From: Clostridium algidicarnis DSM 15099
GTDB lineage: Bacteria; Bacillota; Clostridia; Clostridiales; Clostridiaceae
NCBI RefSeq assembly: GCF_002934235.1
Contig: NZ_PTIS01000004.1
Span: 62,001 to 126,000 of the forward strand
DNA: 64,000 nucleotides
Direction: 5' to 3'
Shown: piece after piece, positions 8,810-17,118 of the stretch
How the letters are laid out: each line of letters begins with the position of its first letter
Position numbering within the stretch: position 1 is the first letter of the stretch
Notes under the pieces: generated by a model
Seen by the model: the letters and a program-made list of their open reading frames with translations, nothing else
What the model was told of the DNA's origin: nothing
Database searches by the model: none
Translations under genes and position numbers: made by a program

Positions 8810-10177
8810 TTAGATAACTTTATTTTGTTTAACTAAGTTTTTATTTAGATTCTTTTTGTAAAAGTAATATATTATGCTACCATCAAATATCCACTGTACA
8901 GAAGTTACAACCCATACCCAAGCTACATTTAGATGTAGTTTATATATAACAATATACATAAGCGGAAGTCTTATTATCCAGCTAGATATTATAGAAACCT
9001 TAAAAGGTGTCTTTGTATTTCCAAGCCCTTTGAAAGCTCCTCCGACTATCATGGATATAGCCATAAAAGGCTGTTCTATAGCTGCTATCATAAGGCAAAG
9101 TGTACCAAGGTTTATAACATCTACCTCATTAGGGCTTATAAACAATTTAATTAGTCCATTTGGTACTATTAAAAATAGTAAAGAAGACATAATCATAAAA
9201 GAGGTTCCTAAAATCATAGATAACTTTGCATATTTTTCTGCTTTTTCTAGATTACCTTCTCCAACCTTATGACCAACTAAGGTGGTTGCAGCAACGGCAA
9301 ATCCCCAACCGGGCATAAAAGATATGGATTCTATGGTAGTTGTTATTTGGTTAGCTGCAAAGGCTACTGTTCCCATACTAATTACCATGAGATTGCTTAT
9401 TATTCTACTTGTAGTAAAGGCAGCTTCTTGCATGGAAGAAGGAATAGATAATCGAAGCAAGTCTCTAAAGTTATAAAATTTTATTTTCTTTACATATTTA
9501 ATTCTAGGCTTTATAGGAGATTTATGTATAACATAGCTTAATATGAACAAAAATCCTAGAAATTGAGCTATGGTGGTAGCTAGAGCAGCTCCACGGATGC
9601 CAAGCTCTGGCAGCCCCAAATTACCAAATATAAGACCATAATCTAAAGTTATATTTACTATGTTTATAAGTATTGATGCTACTAGGGGAGTCTTAGTATT
9701 TCCGTAACCTCTTAATGAAGAATTTAATAAGATCATTAACATATTAAAAAATATTCCTATAGAAGCTATTCTCATATAAGGGGTACCCATAGCTATTACA
9801 TTATCATCCGCACCAGTAATAGAAAGTAATTTAGAACTTCCAAAAAAGAATATTAAAAATCCTATAAAAGATAGAATACCTCCAATAATAAAACCTACAG
9901 TTAAATATTCCTCGGCTGCGGATTTTAAATTTGCACCAACCCTTCTAGCAACTAGGGAGGTTATGCCTACACCAATACCTACTGCTATGAAAATGTTAGA
10001 AAAGCCGTACATAAATTCAGAACCAAGACCAACACTACTTACAGCAATATTGCCACCATAACGGCCTACCATCATTGTATCAAATACCCATACCATCATA
10101 TATAATATGTTTTCACCTACAGCAGGTAGCGCTAATTCAAGAACATCTTTTAGGTCAGATCTTTGATATTTAAACAA
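8810..10177 (-). CDS. MATE-family efflux transporter
   Basis: A 455-residue twelve-helix MATE protein, only distantly similar to the MATE protein at 2953. Signatures include LALPAVGENILYMMVWVFD-type helix 1, NSSLRGYGNTKTPL and the second-half GGAFKGLGNTKTP, the repeated 'RG-GNTKTP' motif of this branch. The start is TTG (10175-10177) with AAGGAGG eight bases upstream; no ATG is possible in that position. It stands alone, with no regulator beside it. Substrate unknown. Confidence 0.85.
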   Translation of the reverse strand: MFKYQRSDLKDVLELALPAVGENILYMMVWVFDTMMVGRYGGNIAVSSVGLGSEFMYGFSNIFIAVGIGVGITSLVARRVGANLKSAAEEYLTVGFIIGGILSFIGFLIFFFGSSKLLSITGADDNVIAMGTPYMRIASIGIFFNMLMILLNSSLRGYGNTKTPLVASILINIVNITLDYGLIFGNLGLPELGIRGAALATTIAQFLGFLFILSYVIHKSPIKPRIKYVKKIKFYNFRDLLRLSIPSSMQEAAFTTSRIISNLMVISMGTVAFAANQITTTIESISFMPGWGFAVAATTLVGHKVGEGNLEKAEKYAKLSMILGTSFMIMSSLLFLIVPNGLIKLFISPNEVDVINLGTLCLMIAAIEQPFMAISMIVGGAFKGLGNTKTPFKVSIISSWIIRLPLMYIVIYKLHLNVAWVWVVTSVQWIFDGSIIYYFYKKNLNKNLVKQNKVI

Positions 10178-10272
10178 TAAAAAACCTCCTTAACTCTAAT
10201 ACTGTAATCATTATATTATATAAGCATCTTTAAAAATAGAGAGTTACTGAAAATATTAAAGTTATTCAAATA

Positions 10273-10318
10273 AAATAGCAATAAGAAAAGGTATATTTAC
10301 TTTTACTTATTGCTATTT
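10273..10318 (-). terminator. Terminator of the symporter gene
   Basis: Hairpin arms AGCAATAAG/CTTATTGCT plus inner AAAAG/CTTTT. On the minus strand it is followed by a T-rich stretch. It lies downstream of the symporter stop at 10385. Confidence 0.7.
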
Positions 10319-10384
10319 AGGTTTAGGGCATAAGCCTATATTTAATTATAATGTTCTTGTATTAATCTACATTTATACTTAAAA

Positions 10385-11572
10385 CTAAGACATAGATACC
10401 TTTTTCTTTTTATTATATATGCTGTCTACTATTACAGCAATTGCATTATCACCAGAAATGTTGCAAGCTGTACCAAAGCTATCTTGAGTTATATAAAGGG
10501 CTATCATTAACGCAAGTTGTGCTTCAGTAAAGTGAAGGTTAGTTTGTAAAACACCAAGTGCAGCCATTACAGCACCACCTGGAACACCAGGAGCTGCAAC
10601 CATTGTTACACCTAACATTGCTATAAAACCTAGCATTTGAGGCAATGTAAAGCTTACATTATTTAACATCATAACAGCTATAGCACAAGAGGTAAGCGTT
10701 ATGGTACTTCCTGATAAATGTATAGTTGCGCATAAAGGAACTACAAACTCTCTAATTTCTTTAGAAACAGCATTATTTTCAGCGCATTTTAAATTTACTG
10801 GTATAGTAGCTGCTGAAGATTGTGTCCCTATTGCAGTTAAGTAACCTGGAACTTGATTCTTTATCATGCTGAATACATTTTTCTTAGATACCGCTCCAGC
10901 TATAGTAAATTGAATTAATATTATTAATAAATGCATAGCAATTACTATTAAGAATACCTTCCAGAATACAGATATAATTCGTCCAACCTCACCAGCATAA
11001 GTCATATTTGCAAATATACTAAGGATGTAGATTGGAAGTAAGGGTATGATAACATTAGAAATTGTTTTATCAACTATTTGTTGAAATTCAAAAGCAATTT
11101 TCTTAAGCCCTTCACCTTTTACTGCGGATATTCCAAGACCTAATAAGAATGCGAATACTAATGCACTCATAACAGTCATTATTGGATCCATTTCAATGGT
11201 AAAGAAAGGTTTTAAAAGATGTTCTTCTGGATTCACAGCATCATTTATCATGTTGGTTGCTTTAATGAAACTAGGGAATATATTTACACCAACTATGTAA
11301 GCAAAGAATCCAGAAATCAATGTAGATAAGTATGCAATACCAGCAGTAATTCCAAGGAGTTTACCTGCATTACCTCCAAGATCTGCTATACCCGATACTA
11401 TGAAACCAAGAATTATTAAAGGTATAAGGAATCCTAAAAAGTTACCAAATATAGAACTAAAGGTAACAAATACCTTTACAACAACTTCAGGCATAAACTT
11501 TCCAATAAGTATACCGAGTATAATGGCAGCAATAAGTTTTGGAATAAGTCCAATTTTTTTTGTCTTGTCCAA
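10385..11572 (-). CDS. Dicarboxylate/amino acid:cation symporter (DAACS family)
   Basis: A 395-residue membrane protein of the GltP/SstT-type family. The hallmark serine-rich loop GTQSSAATIPV, the proline-glycine hairpin GVPGGAVMAALGVL and the C-terminal substrate and cation site SFGTACNISGDNA are all intact. These carriers take up glutamate, aspartate, serine/threonine or C4-dicarboxylates with Na+ or H+. The start is TTG (11570-11572) with AAAGGAGTG upstream. It lies opposite the threonine-degradation operon, so serine/threonine uptake (as in SstT) is a reasonable but untested guess. Confidence 0.85.
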   Translation of the reverse strand: MDKTKKIGLIPKLIAAIILGILIGKFMPEVVVKVFVTFSSIFGNFLGFLIPLIILGFIVSGIADLGGNAGKLLGITAGIAYLSTLISGFFAYIVGVNIFPSFIKATNMINDAVNPEEHLLKPFFTIEMDPIMTVMSALVFAFLLGLGISAVKGEGLKKIAFEFQQIVDKTISNVIIPLLPIYILSIFANMTYAGEVGRIISVFWKVFLIVIAMHLLIILIQFTIAGAVSKKNVFSMIKNQVPGYLTAIGTQSSAATIPVNLKCAENNAVSKEIREFVVPLCATIHLSGSTITLTSCAIAVMMLNNVSFTLPQMLGFIAMLGVTMVAAPGVPGGAVMAALGVLQTNLHFTEAQLALMIALYITQDSFGTACNISGDNAIAVIVDSIYNKKKKVSMS

Positions 11573-11785
11573 TTAAATCACTCCTTTAAATTATTAATGT
11601 TAGAGTTTATATGAATTTTTATAAAATAGATTTTAAAAAATTAAATGTAGAAAACAACATAGTGAACCATTGTTTGTTAAAATATTCTGAATATGACTTT
11701 AACCATAATATATAGCATAAACACTATAAAGTCAAATGAAAAGATAAAAATTTTAGTATTAAAAATAGAAAAAAATGCAACAATA

Positions 11786-11799
11786 TGAAAACGTTTTTA
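11786..11799 (+). promoter_or_regulatory. Possible cre site (CcpA operator)
   Basis: TGAAAACGTTTTTA matches the Bacillus cre consensus TGWAANCGNTNWCA at all fixed positions except the 13th. It lies about 115 bases before the inferred kbl transcription start, a position more typical of activation than repression. Confidence 0.4.
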
Positions 11800-11925
11800 A
11801 ATGGCAGTAAGAAGGAGTAAATACTAGTAAACAGTAGGATAAGAGAATAGATTTAAGTATTCTTTCAAAATTAGAGTATGGATATGTGATAATAAGTTTG
11901 ATATAATAAATACATACATAAAATT

Positions 11926-11954
11926 AATATTGTATCTCAGAGGGAAACAATATT
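11926..11954 (+). promoter_or_regulatory. Stem-loop in kbl leader
   Basis: AATATTGT (11926-11933) and ACAATATT (11947-11954) form a perfect 8-bp stem with a 13-base loop about 19 bases before the AAGGAGG ribosome site. It could be an operator dyad or an RNA hairpin; no known riboswitch is recognised. Confidence 0.4.
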
Positions 11955-11987
11955 GCTGAATGGAACTAAATATAAGGAGGCAATGAT

Positions 11988-13181
11988 ATGGGAAGCAAAG
12001 CTTTACAGAAATTTTTAAATGAGAATCTTAACGATTTAAAAAGCAAAGGCCTATATAATGAAATTAATGTTTTGGAGAGTGCTAATGGTCCAATAATAAA
12101 AGTGAAGGGCAAAGAGCTTATAAATTTATCATCAAACAACTATTTAGGATTAGCTAATAATGCTAAGATGATAGAAGCATCTATTAAAGCCACTAATGAA
12201 TATGGTGTAGGTGCAGGAGCGGTTAGAACTATAAATGGAACATTAAAAATACATGAAGAACTTGAAAAGAAATTAGCTGAATTTAAGCATACAGAAGCTG
12301 CTATAGCATTTCAATCAGGATTTAATTGTAATGCAGGTGCTATACAGGCAGTTATGAATAAAAAGGACGCTATATTATCTGATGAATTAAATCATGCATC
12401 TATAATAGATGGGTGTAAATTATCAGGAGCTAAGATTATAAGATATAAGCATAATGACATGGAAGATTTGAAAGTAAAAGCAAAAGAAGCAAAAGAAAGT
12501 GGATTATATGAAAAGTTAATGGTTATTAGTGATGGAGTTTTCTCTATGGACGGAGATGTTGTTAATTTACCAGGACTTGTAGAGGCGGCAGAAGAGTTTG
12601 ATTTAATAAGCTATATAGATGATGCGCATGGTTCAGGAGTTATGGGAAAAGGTGTTGGAACAGTAAAGCACTTTGGACTATCTGATAAAGTAGATTTCCA
12701 AATGGGTACTTTATCAAAAGCTATGGGTGTAGTTGGTGGATATGTAGCTGGTACTCAAGATTTAATAGATTGGTTAAAAGTTAGAGCAAGACCTTTCTTA
12801 TTTTCAACATCATTAACACCAGCTTCTTGTGGAGCTATAATTGAAGCTTTAAATATAATGACGAAAAGCACAGATCTTGTAGATAAGGTTTGGGAAAATG
12901 GAAATTATTTAAAGAAGGGTTTAAAGGAATTAGGATTTAATATAGGTCATAGTGAGACACCTATAACTCCGTGTATAATAGGAGAAGAAAAATTAGCACA
13001 ACAATTTAGTAAAAGATTAATGGAAGAAGGAGTTTATGCTAAGTCTATAGTATTCCCAACAGTACCAATGGGAACTGGAAGAGTTAGAAATATGCCTACA
13101 GCAGCTCATACAAAGGAAATGTTAGATAAGGCACTTACCATATATGAAAAGGTTGGTAAGGAATTAGGTGTAATTAAATAA
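11988..13181 (+). CDS. kbl: Glycine C-acetyltransferase (2-amino-3-ketobutyrate CoA ligase)
   Basis: A 397-residue PLP-dependent alpha-oxoamine synthase. It cleaves 2-amino-3-ketobutyrate with CoA to glycine and acetyl-CoA. Motifs: [12 protein letters not shown] near residue 45, [10 protein letters not shown], the cofactor aspartate/histidine in [11 protein letters not shown] and the PLP lysine in [13 protein letters not shown]. Length is normal for Kbl. The threonine dehydrogenase gene follows after 27 bases, completing the threonine-to-glycine pathway, which distinguishes it from BioF or serine palmitoyltransferase relatives. Ribosome site ATAAGGAGG; promoter, stem-loop and a cre-like site lie upstream. 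Confidence 0.93.
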   Translation: MGSKALQKFLNENLNDLKSKGLYNEINVLESANGPIIKVKGKELINLSSNNYLGLANNAKMIEASIKATNEYGVGAGAVRTINGTLKIHEELEKKLAEFKHTEAAIAFQSGFNCNAGAIQAVMNKKDAILSDELNHASIIDGCKLSGAKIIRYKHNDMEDLKVKAKEAKESGLYEKLMVISDGVFSMDGDVVNLPGLVEAAEEFDLISYIDDAHGSGVMGKGVGTVKHFGLSDKVDFQMGTLSKAMGVVGGYVAGTQDLIDWLKVRARPFLFSTSLTPASCGAIIEALNIMTKSTDLVDKVWENGNYLKKGLKELGFNIGHSETPITPCIIGEEKLAQQFSKRLMEEGVYAKSIVFPTVPMGTGRVRNMPTAAHTKEMLDKALTIYEKVGKELGVIK

Positions 13182-13208
13182 TATTAACTAAATTTTAGGA
13201 GGATTATT

Positions 13209-14165
13209 ATGAAGAAGATATTAGTTACAGGAGCCCTTGGACAAATTGGTTCTGAGTTGGTAATGCATATGAGAAGCATATATGGTAATAACAACGTAAT
13301 TGCAACAGATATAAGAAGAATAGATGGAAATCCAGCAGTAGAATCTGGGCCATTTGAAGTACTAGATGTTTTAGATGCTAAAAAGATGGCAGAAGTTGCG
13401 AAAAAACATGGAGTAGATACAATAATACATCTTGCAGCTTTATTATCAGCAGTAGCAGAAGCTAAACCTGTTCTTGCTTGGGAAATAAACATGGGAGGAT
13501 TATTTAATGCTTTAGAGGTTGCTAGAGAGTTAAAATGTTCTTTTTTCACACCAAGTTCTATAGGTGCATTTGGACCTAATACACCAAAAGACAATACACC
13601 ACAAGATACTATTCAAAGGCCAGAAACCATGTACGGGGTAACCAAGGTTTCAGGAGAAGTATTATGTGATTATTATTTCAAAAGATTTGGAGTAGATACT
13701 AGAGGAGTAAGATTCCCAGGATTAATATCCTATACAACAGCTCCAGGTGGTGGAACTACTGATTATGCAGTAGATATATATTACAAAGCACTTCAAGAAG
13801 GTAAATATACATCTTATATCGCAGAAAACACATATATGGATATGATGTATATGCCAGATGCATTAAATGCTATAGTGACACTATTAGAAGCAGATTCATC
13901 AAAGCTTATCCACAGAAATGCATTTAATATAACAGCTATGAGCTTTGAACCTACAATGTTAGCAAATGAAATAAAGAAACATATACCAAACTTTACTATG
14001 AATTATGATGTAGACCCTGTAAGACAAGCTATTGCAGATTCATGGCCAAATTCTATAGATTGTTCAGCAGCAAAAGCCGAGTGGGGATTTAATGCAAAGT
14101 ATGATTTAGAAAATATGACACAAGATATGCTTCAAAAACTAGCTAAAAAATTGAATATAAGATAA
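13209..14165 (+). CDS. tdh: L-threonine 3-dehydrogenase, SDR/epimerase type
   Basis: A 318-residue NAD-dependent extended short-chain dehydrogenase that oxidises L-threonine to 2-amino-3-ketobutyrate, the substrate of Kbl encoded just upstream. The Rossmann motif is GALGQIGSEL (residues 7-16), the catalytic pair is YGVTK and the substrate region reads FPGLISYTTAPGGGTTDYAVD. This is the epimerase-like threonine dehydrogenase, not the zinc alcohol-dehydrogenase type of E. coli. AGGAGG precedes the ATG. The context makes the function confident. Confidence 0.92.
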   Translation: MKKILVTGALGQIGSELVMHMRSIYGNNNVIATDIRRIDGNPAVESGPFEVLDVLDAKKMAEVAKKHGVDTIIHLAALLSAVAEAKPVLAWEINMGGLFNALEVARELKCSFFTPSSIGAFGPNTPKDNTPQDTIQRPETMYGVTKVSGEVLCDYYFKRFGVDTRGVRFPGLISYTTAPGGGTTDYAVDIYYKALQEGKYTSYIAENTYMDMMYMPDALNAIVTLLEADSSKLIHRNAFNITAMSFEPTMLANEIKKHIPNFTMNYDVDPVRQAIADSWPNSIDCSAAKAEWGFNAKYDLENMTQDMLQKLAKKLNIR

Positions 14166-14200
14166 ATATAATTTATATCAATCTTATTTAGAGGAATATT

Positions 14201-14638
14201 ATGAGTGAAAAGTTTTTTATCGTTAACAGCAAAGTATTACCAGATGTTTTTCAAAAGGTAATTCAAGTGAAAGAACTCATATACACAGAAGAAGTTAAGG
14301 ATATATCAGAAGGGGTAAAAGAAGTTGGTATAAGTAGAAGCGCATATTACAAGTATAAAGACAATGTATTTTCAATGTCAGAGAATATGAAGGGACAAAA
14401 AGCTACTATTGCTCTTCTTATTGCTCATGAATCTGGGACTTTATCTAAAATACTAGATAAGATAGCAGAAAATAAGGGAAACATCATGACTATAAACCAG
14501 GATATACCTATAAATAATGCAGCTAATGTAACAATTACTTTTGATATATCAAAGATGGAAGTGGATATGAAAAATGTCTTAGAAGATATAAGAACAATAG
14601 ATAACGTAATAAAGGTAAAACTTATTGCATTAGAATAA
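14201..14638 (+). CDS. ACT-domain protein (PheB/UPF0735 type)
   Basis: A 145-residue protein with a short N-terminal helix-turn-helix-like segment (EGVKEVGISRSAYYKYKD, about residues 33-50) and a C-terminal ACT domain (about 70-145, beginning ATIALLIAHESGTLSKILDKI). ACT domains bind amino acids allosterically. In other Firmicutes it sits beside homoserine dehydrogenase; here it ends the threonine-degradation operon (35-base gap), which fits a role in sensing threonine or related amino acids. No enzyme domain is present. Confidence 0.82.
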   Translation: MSEKFFIVNSKVLPDVFQKVIQVKELIYTEEVKDISEGVKEVGISRSAYYKYKDNVFSMSENMKGQKATIALLIAHESGTLSKILDKIAENKGNIMTINQDIPINNAANVTITFDISKMEVDMKNVLEDIRTIDNVIKVKLIALE

Positions 14639-14672
14639 TATAATAAAATTAACCTTTCTAAATATCATAAAT

Positions 14673-14716
14673 AAAAAAGTACTTAATAACCTTTTAGATT
14701 GTTAAGTACTCTTTTA
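14673..14716. terminator. Bidirectional intrinsic terminator
   Basis: Arms AGTACTTAATAAC and GTTAAGTACT with an A-run before and T-run after. Lies between the convergent ACT-domain gene and ohrR. Confidence 0.8.
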
Positions 14717-14724
14717 TTTATGCT

Positions 14725-15183
14725 TTATTTTTTTGATACAGTCTCTTCATTTATGGCATATATGTGCTTAAGTAAGCTTTTGATATCTTCTCTAAGCTCT
14801 ATAGATTTCTCTTTATCTAGATTTGTACTACATAATATTGATTTTGGAATTTCTAATGCCTTTTGTCTTAAATCTACACCTGCTTTTGTTAAGGTTATTA
14901 ATACTTTTCTTTCATCATCTTTTTGACGTTCTCTTAATAATAGACCGTTTTCTTCCATCTTTTTAAGAAGTGGGGTGAGAGTACCGGAATCTAGGTATAA
15001 TCTATTACCTAATTCTTTAACTGTAACCTTGTCCTTTTCCCACAAAGCTAATAAAGCGATATACTGAGTATAGGTAAGCCCAAGCTTTTCTAAGAAAGGT
15101 CTATATAAACGTATGATTTCTTTAGAACAAGCATATATAGAAAAGCAAAGCTGATTATCTAAGTTTAATATGTCTTCATTCAT
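14725..15183 (-). CDS. ohrR: OhrR, organic peroxide-sensing MarR-family repressor
   Basis: A 152-residue MarR-family protein that closely resembles Bacillus OhrR: LDNQLCFSIYACS holds the reactive cysteine (Cys13; Cys15 in B. subtilis) with a second cysteine at 19, YTQYIALLALWE is the dimer helix, and LYLDSGTLTPLLKKMEENGL is the recognition helix region. In its family, oxidation of the cysteine by organic peroxides releases the operator of the peroxidase gene ohr. No ohr gene is present in this window. An AATT-rich palindrome lies just upstream. Start ATG with GAGGTG. Confidence 0.85.
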   Translation of the reverse strand: MNEDILNLDNQLCFSIYACSKEIIRLYRPFLEKLGLTYTQYIALLALWEKDKVTVKELGNRLYLDSGTLTPLLKKMEENGLLLRERQKDDERKVLITLTKAGVDLRQKALEIPKSILCSTNLDKEKSIELREDIKSLLKHIYAINEETVSKK

Positions 15184-15208
15184 AGTTGCACCTCTTTTTT
15201 TATAATGG

Positions 15209-15228
15209 ATATAATTATAAAATTATAT
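15209..15228. promoter_or_regulatory. Putative OhrR operator
   Basis: Perfect 8+4+8 palindrome ATATAATT-ATAA-AATTATAT, followed at 15233 by TACAATTA. It resembles the Bacillus ohr operator core TACAATT-AATTGTA recalled from memory. It lies between ohrR and the divergent aminopeptidase gene, 26 bases from the ohrR start. Confidence 0.5.
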
Positions 15229-15396
15229 CGAATACAATTAGTTATATTATAAGTGTTATAGATATTTGTTGTCAAGGAAAAAGTTAAATTAGATAATATA
15301 GAAGTTTGTAGATAAACCCTTTATAAGTTATAGAATAGTAATCATATAAGATATATAATGTTTATACAGTATGAAATAAGAAAGGGATGTTGTTTT

Positions 15397-16638
15397 ATGA
15401 ACAAAGATGTGTTTATAAAGAATAGAGAAAGGCTAAGTAAAGAATTAAAAGATAACTCTATCTTGGTAATGTTTTCAGGAGTTGCTCCAAAAAAGTCTGC
15501 TGATGAAGAATATCCATTTACTCCAAATAGAAATTTTTATTATCTAACTGGAATTAATGAGGAGCATGTGATTTTGCTAATGGTGAAACAAAATGATATT
15601 GTAGAAGAATTTTTATTTATAAGAAGGCCTAATCCTGTTATGGAGAAATGGGTAGGAAAAACAATAAGTGATGAAAAGGCTAAAGAGTGTTCAGGAGTTA
15701 ATAATATAAAATATACTGATGAGTTTGAAAGATTAATTCATGAATTTATATCTATAAAGAATCTTTGTATAGTGTATATGGATCTTGAAAAGGATGCCTT
15801 TAGTTCCATGCCAAATAATGTGCAAAGCTTTGCTTATAAAATGAAAGAAAACTATGTTCAAGTAAACATTAAAAATATATATAACGATATAGAGAAATTA
15901 AGGGCTATAAAATCTAAAGAAGAGGTAATGGAATTAAGGAATGCTATAGATATAACTAAAGATGGAATAGAAGCTTTAATGAAAAATTGCAAACCGGGAA
16001 TGAAAGAATATGAGATTGAAGCTTACTTTGATTTTGTGTTAAAAACTAAGGGTATTAAAGATTTCTCATTTAAAACTATTGCAGCTACAGGTAAAAATGC
16101 CACAGTGCTTCATTATGTAGCAAATGATGGTGAGCTTAAAGATGAAGATCTAATATTATTCGATTTAGGAGCTCAATTAAATTATTATAATGCGGATATA
16201 AGTAGGACATTCCCTGTAAGTGGAAAGTTTACAGAAAGGCAAAAACAAATATATAACATAGTATTGAAAGCAGAGCTTGAAGTTATAAAGATTATAAAAC
16301 CAGGGGTTCCATTTCCAGAATTAAACAAGCTTGCTAAACGTATACTTGCTGATGGATTAAAAGAAATAAATATTATAGATAAGGATGAAGACTTATCAAA
16401 ATACTATTTTCATGGAGTGAGTCATCATTTAGGACTAGATACTCATGATGTAGGATCAAGGGAAGGCCTTTTAGAACCGGGCATGGTAATTACCGTAGAA
16501 CCAGGATTGTATATAGAAGAAGAGAAGATAGGCATTAGAATAGAAGATGATATCTTAGTTACAGAAAATGGAGCTGAAGTTTTATCAAAGGATATAATTA
16601 AAACTGTAGAAGAAATAGAAAAGTTTATGGCAATATAA
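15397..16638 (+). CDS. Xaa-Pro aminopeptidase (M24B)
   Basis: A 413-residue two-domain peptidase: an N-terminal aminopeptidase P domain (about 1-170) and a C-terminal pita-bread M24 domain (about 175-410) that removes N-terminal residues preceding proline. Metal ligands are visible as LFDLGAQ (first Asp), YNADISRTF (second Asp), the histidine in HHLGLDTHD and two glutamates in VEPGLY and RIEDD. I choose ATG 15397, preceded by AAAGGGATG; an in-frame ATG 13 codons earlier has no ribosome site. It is divergent from ohrR across the putative operator. Confidence 0.9.
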   Translation: MNKDVFIKNRERLSKELKDNSILVMFSGVAPKKSADEEYPFTPNRNFYYLTGINEEHVILLMVKQNDIVEEFLFIRRPNPVMEKWVGKTISDEKAKECSGVNNIKYTDEFERLIHEFISIKNLCIVYMDLEKDAFSSMPNNVQSFAYKMKENYVQVNIKNIYNDIEKLRAIKSKEEVMELRNAIDITKDGIEALMKNCKPGMKEYEIEAYFDFVLKTKGIKDFSFKTIAATGKNATVLHYVANDGELKDEDLILFDLGAQLNYYNADISRTFPVSGKFTERQKQIYNIVLKAELEVIKIIKPGVPFPELNKLAKRILADGLKEINIIDKDEDLSKYYFHGVSHHLGLDTHDVGSREGLLEPGMVITVEPGLYIEEEKIGIRIEDDILVTENGAEVLSKDIIKTVEEIEKFMAI

Positions 16639-16714
16639 ATTTACATTTGAAAATTAATATTCTTTATAATTTGAATAAAAAGCATATGTAATGATAACAC
16701 TAAAATAATGGCTA

Positions 16715-16743
16715 TTGACATTAAAACCTTAATTCATTATTAT
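16715..16743 (+). promoter_or_regulatory. SigA-type promoter of the metG leader
   Basis: TTGACA (16715-16720), 17-base spacer, TATTAT (16738-16743), just before the T-box leader begins. Confidence 0.7.
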
Positions 16744-16749
16744 GTATGT

Positions 16750-17036
16750 AGAATATATAATAATTATTGCTATGAAAAGATGAGTAGTAAGGTAACTGCC
16801 TAAAAGAGAGCTGGGGTAGCTGAAAACCAGAGGTGAGGATCTTTATGAATATGGTCTTGGAGCATATTTTCTAAGCTTTAAGTTAAGAAGATACGGTATC
16901 CTCCGTTAACGGGAAAGGTGATGGTCACTATAAGTGATATCACTTATAGAGTTGCTGTTGGTGACAACAGCATAAACTAGAGTGGGAATCGCGTTAATAT
17001 TACGCCTCTATGTGTAGATACACATAGAGGCTTTTT
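16750..17036 (+). ncRNA. T-box riboswitch (methionine)
   Basis: An approximately 285-base leader with T-box features in order: the 5' stem I element GATGAGTAGTAA (16779), AGAGAGCTGGGG (16805), ATG triplets at 16845 and 16851 that can serve as the methionine specifier, a T-box-like sequence AGAGTGGGAATCGCG (16979-16993), and a terminator with 11-bp arms GCCTCTATGTG/CACATAGAGGC (17004-17031) ending in TTTTT. Uncharged tRNA-Met should stabilise the antiterminator and turn on metG 82 bases downstream. The T-box bulge is non-canonical (see findings). Confidence 0.88.
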
Positions 17037-17118
17037 GTTACAAATAATTTTAGAAAACTTTTATAAGATTAAGACTATGTTAAAATTAAACATGAAAATT
17101 AAAGGAGGAAGCAAACTA

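Larger units (their letters stand above)
11573..11987. other. Divergent intergenic region, 415 bases
   Basis: No gene seen. It holds the start region of the minus-strand symporter and the control region of kbl-tdh: a cre-like site (11786), a promoter with -35 TGGATA (11879-11884), 17-base spacer and -10 TATAAT (11902-11907), and a leader stem-loop (11926-11954). Confidence 0.6.
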
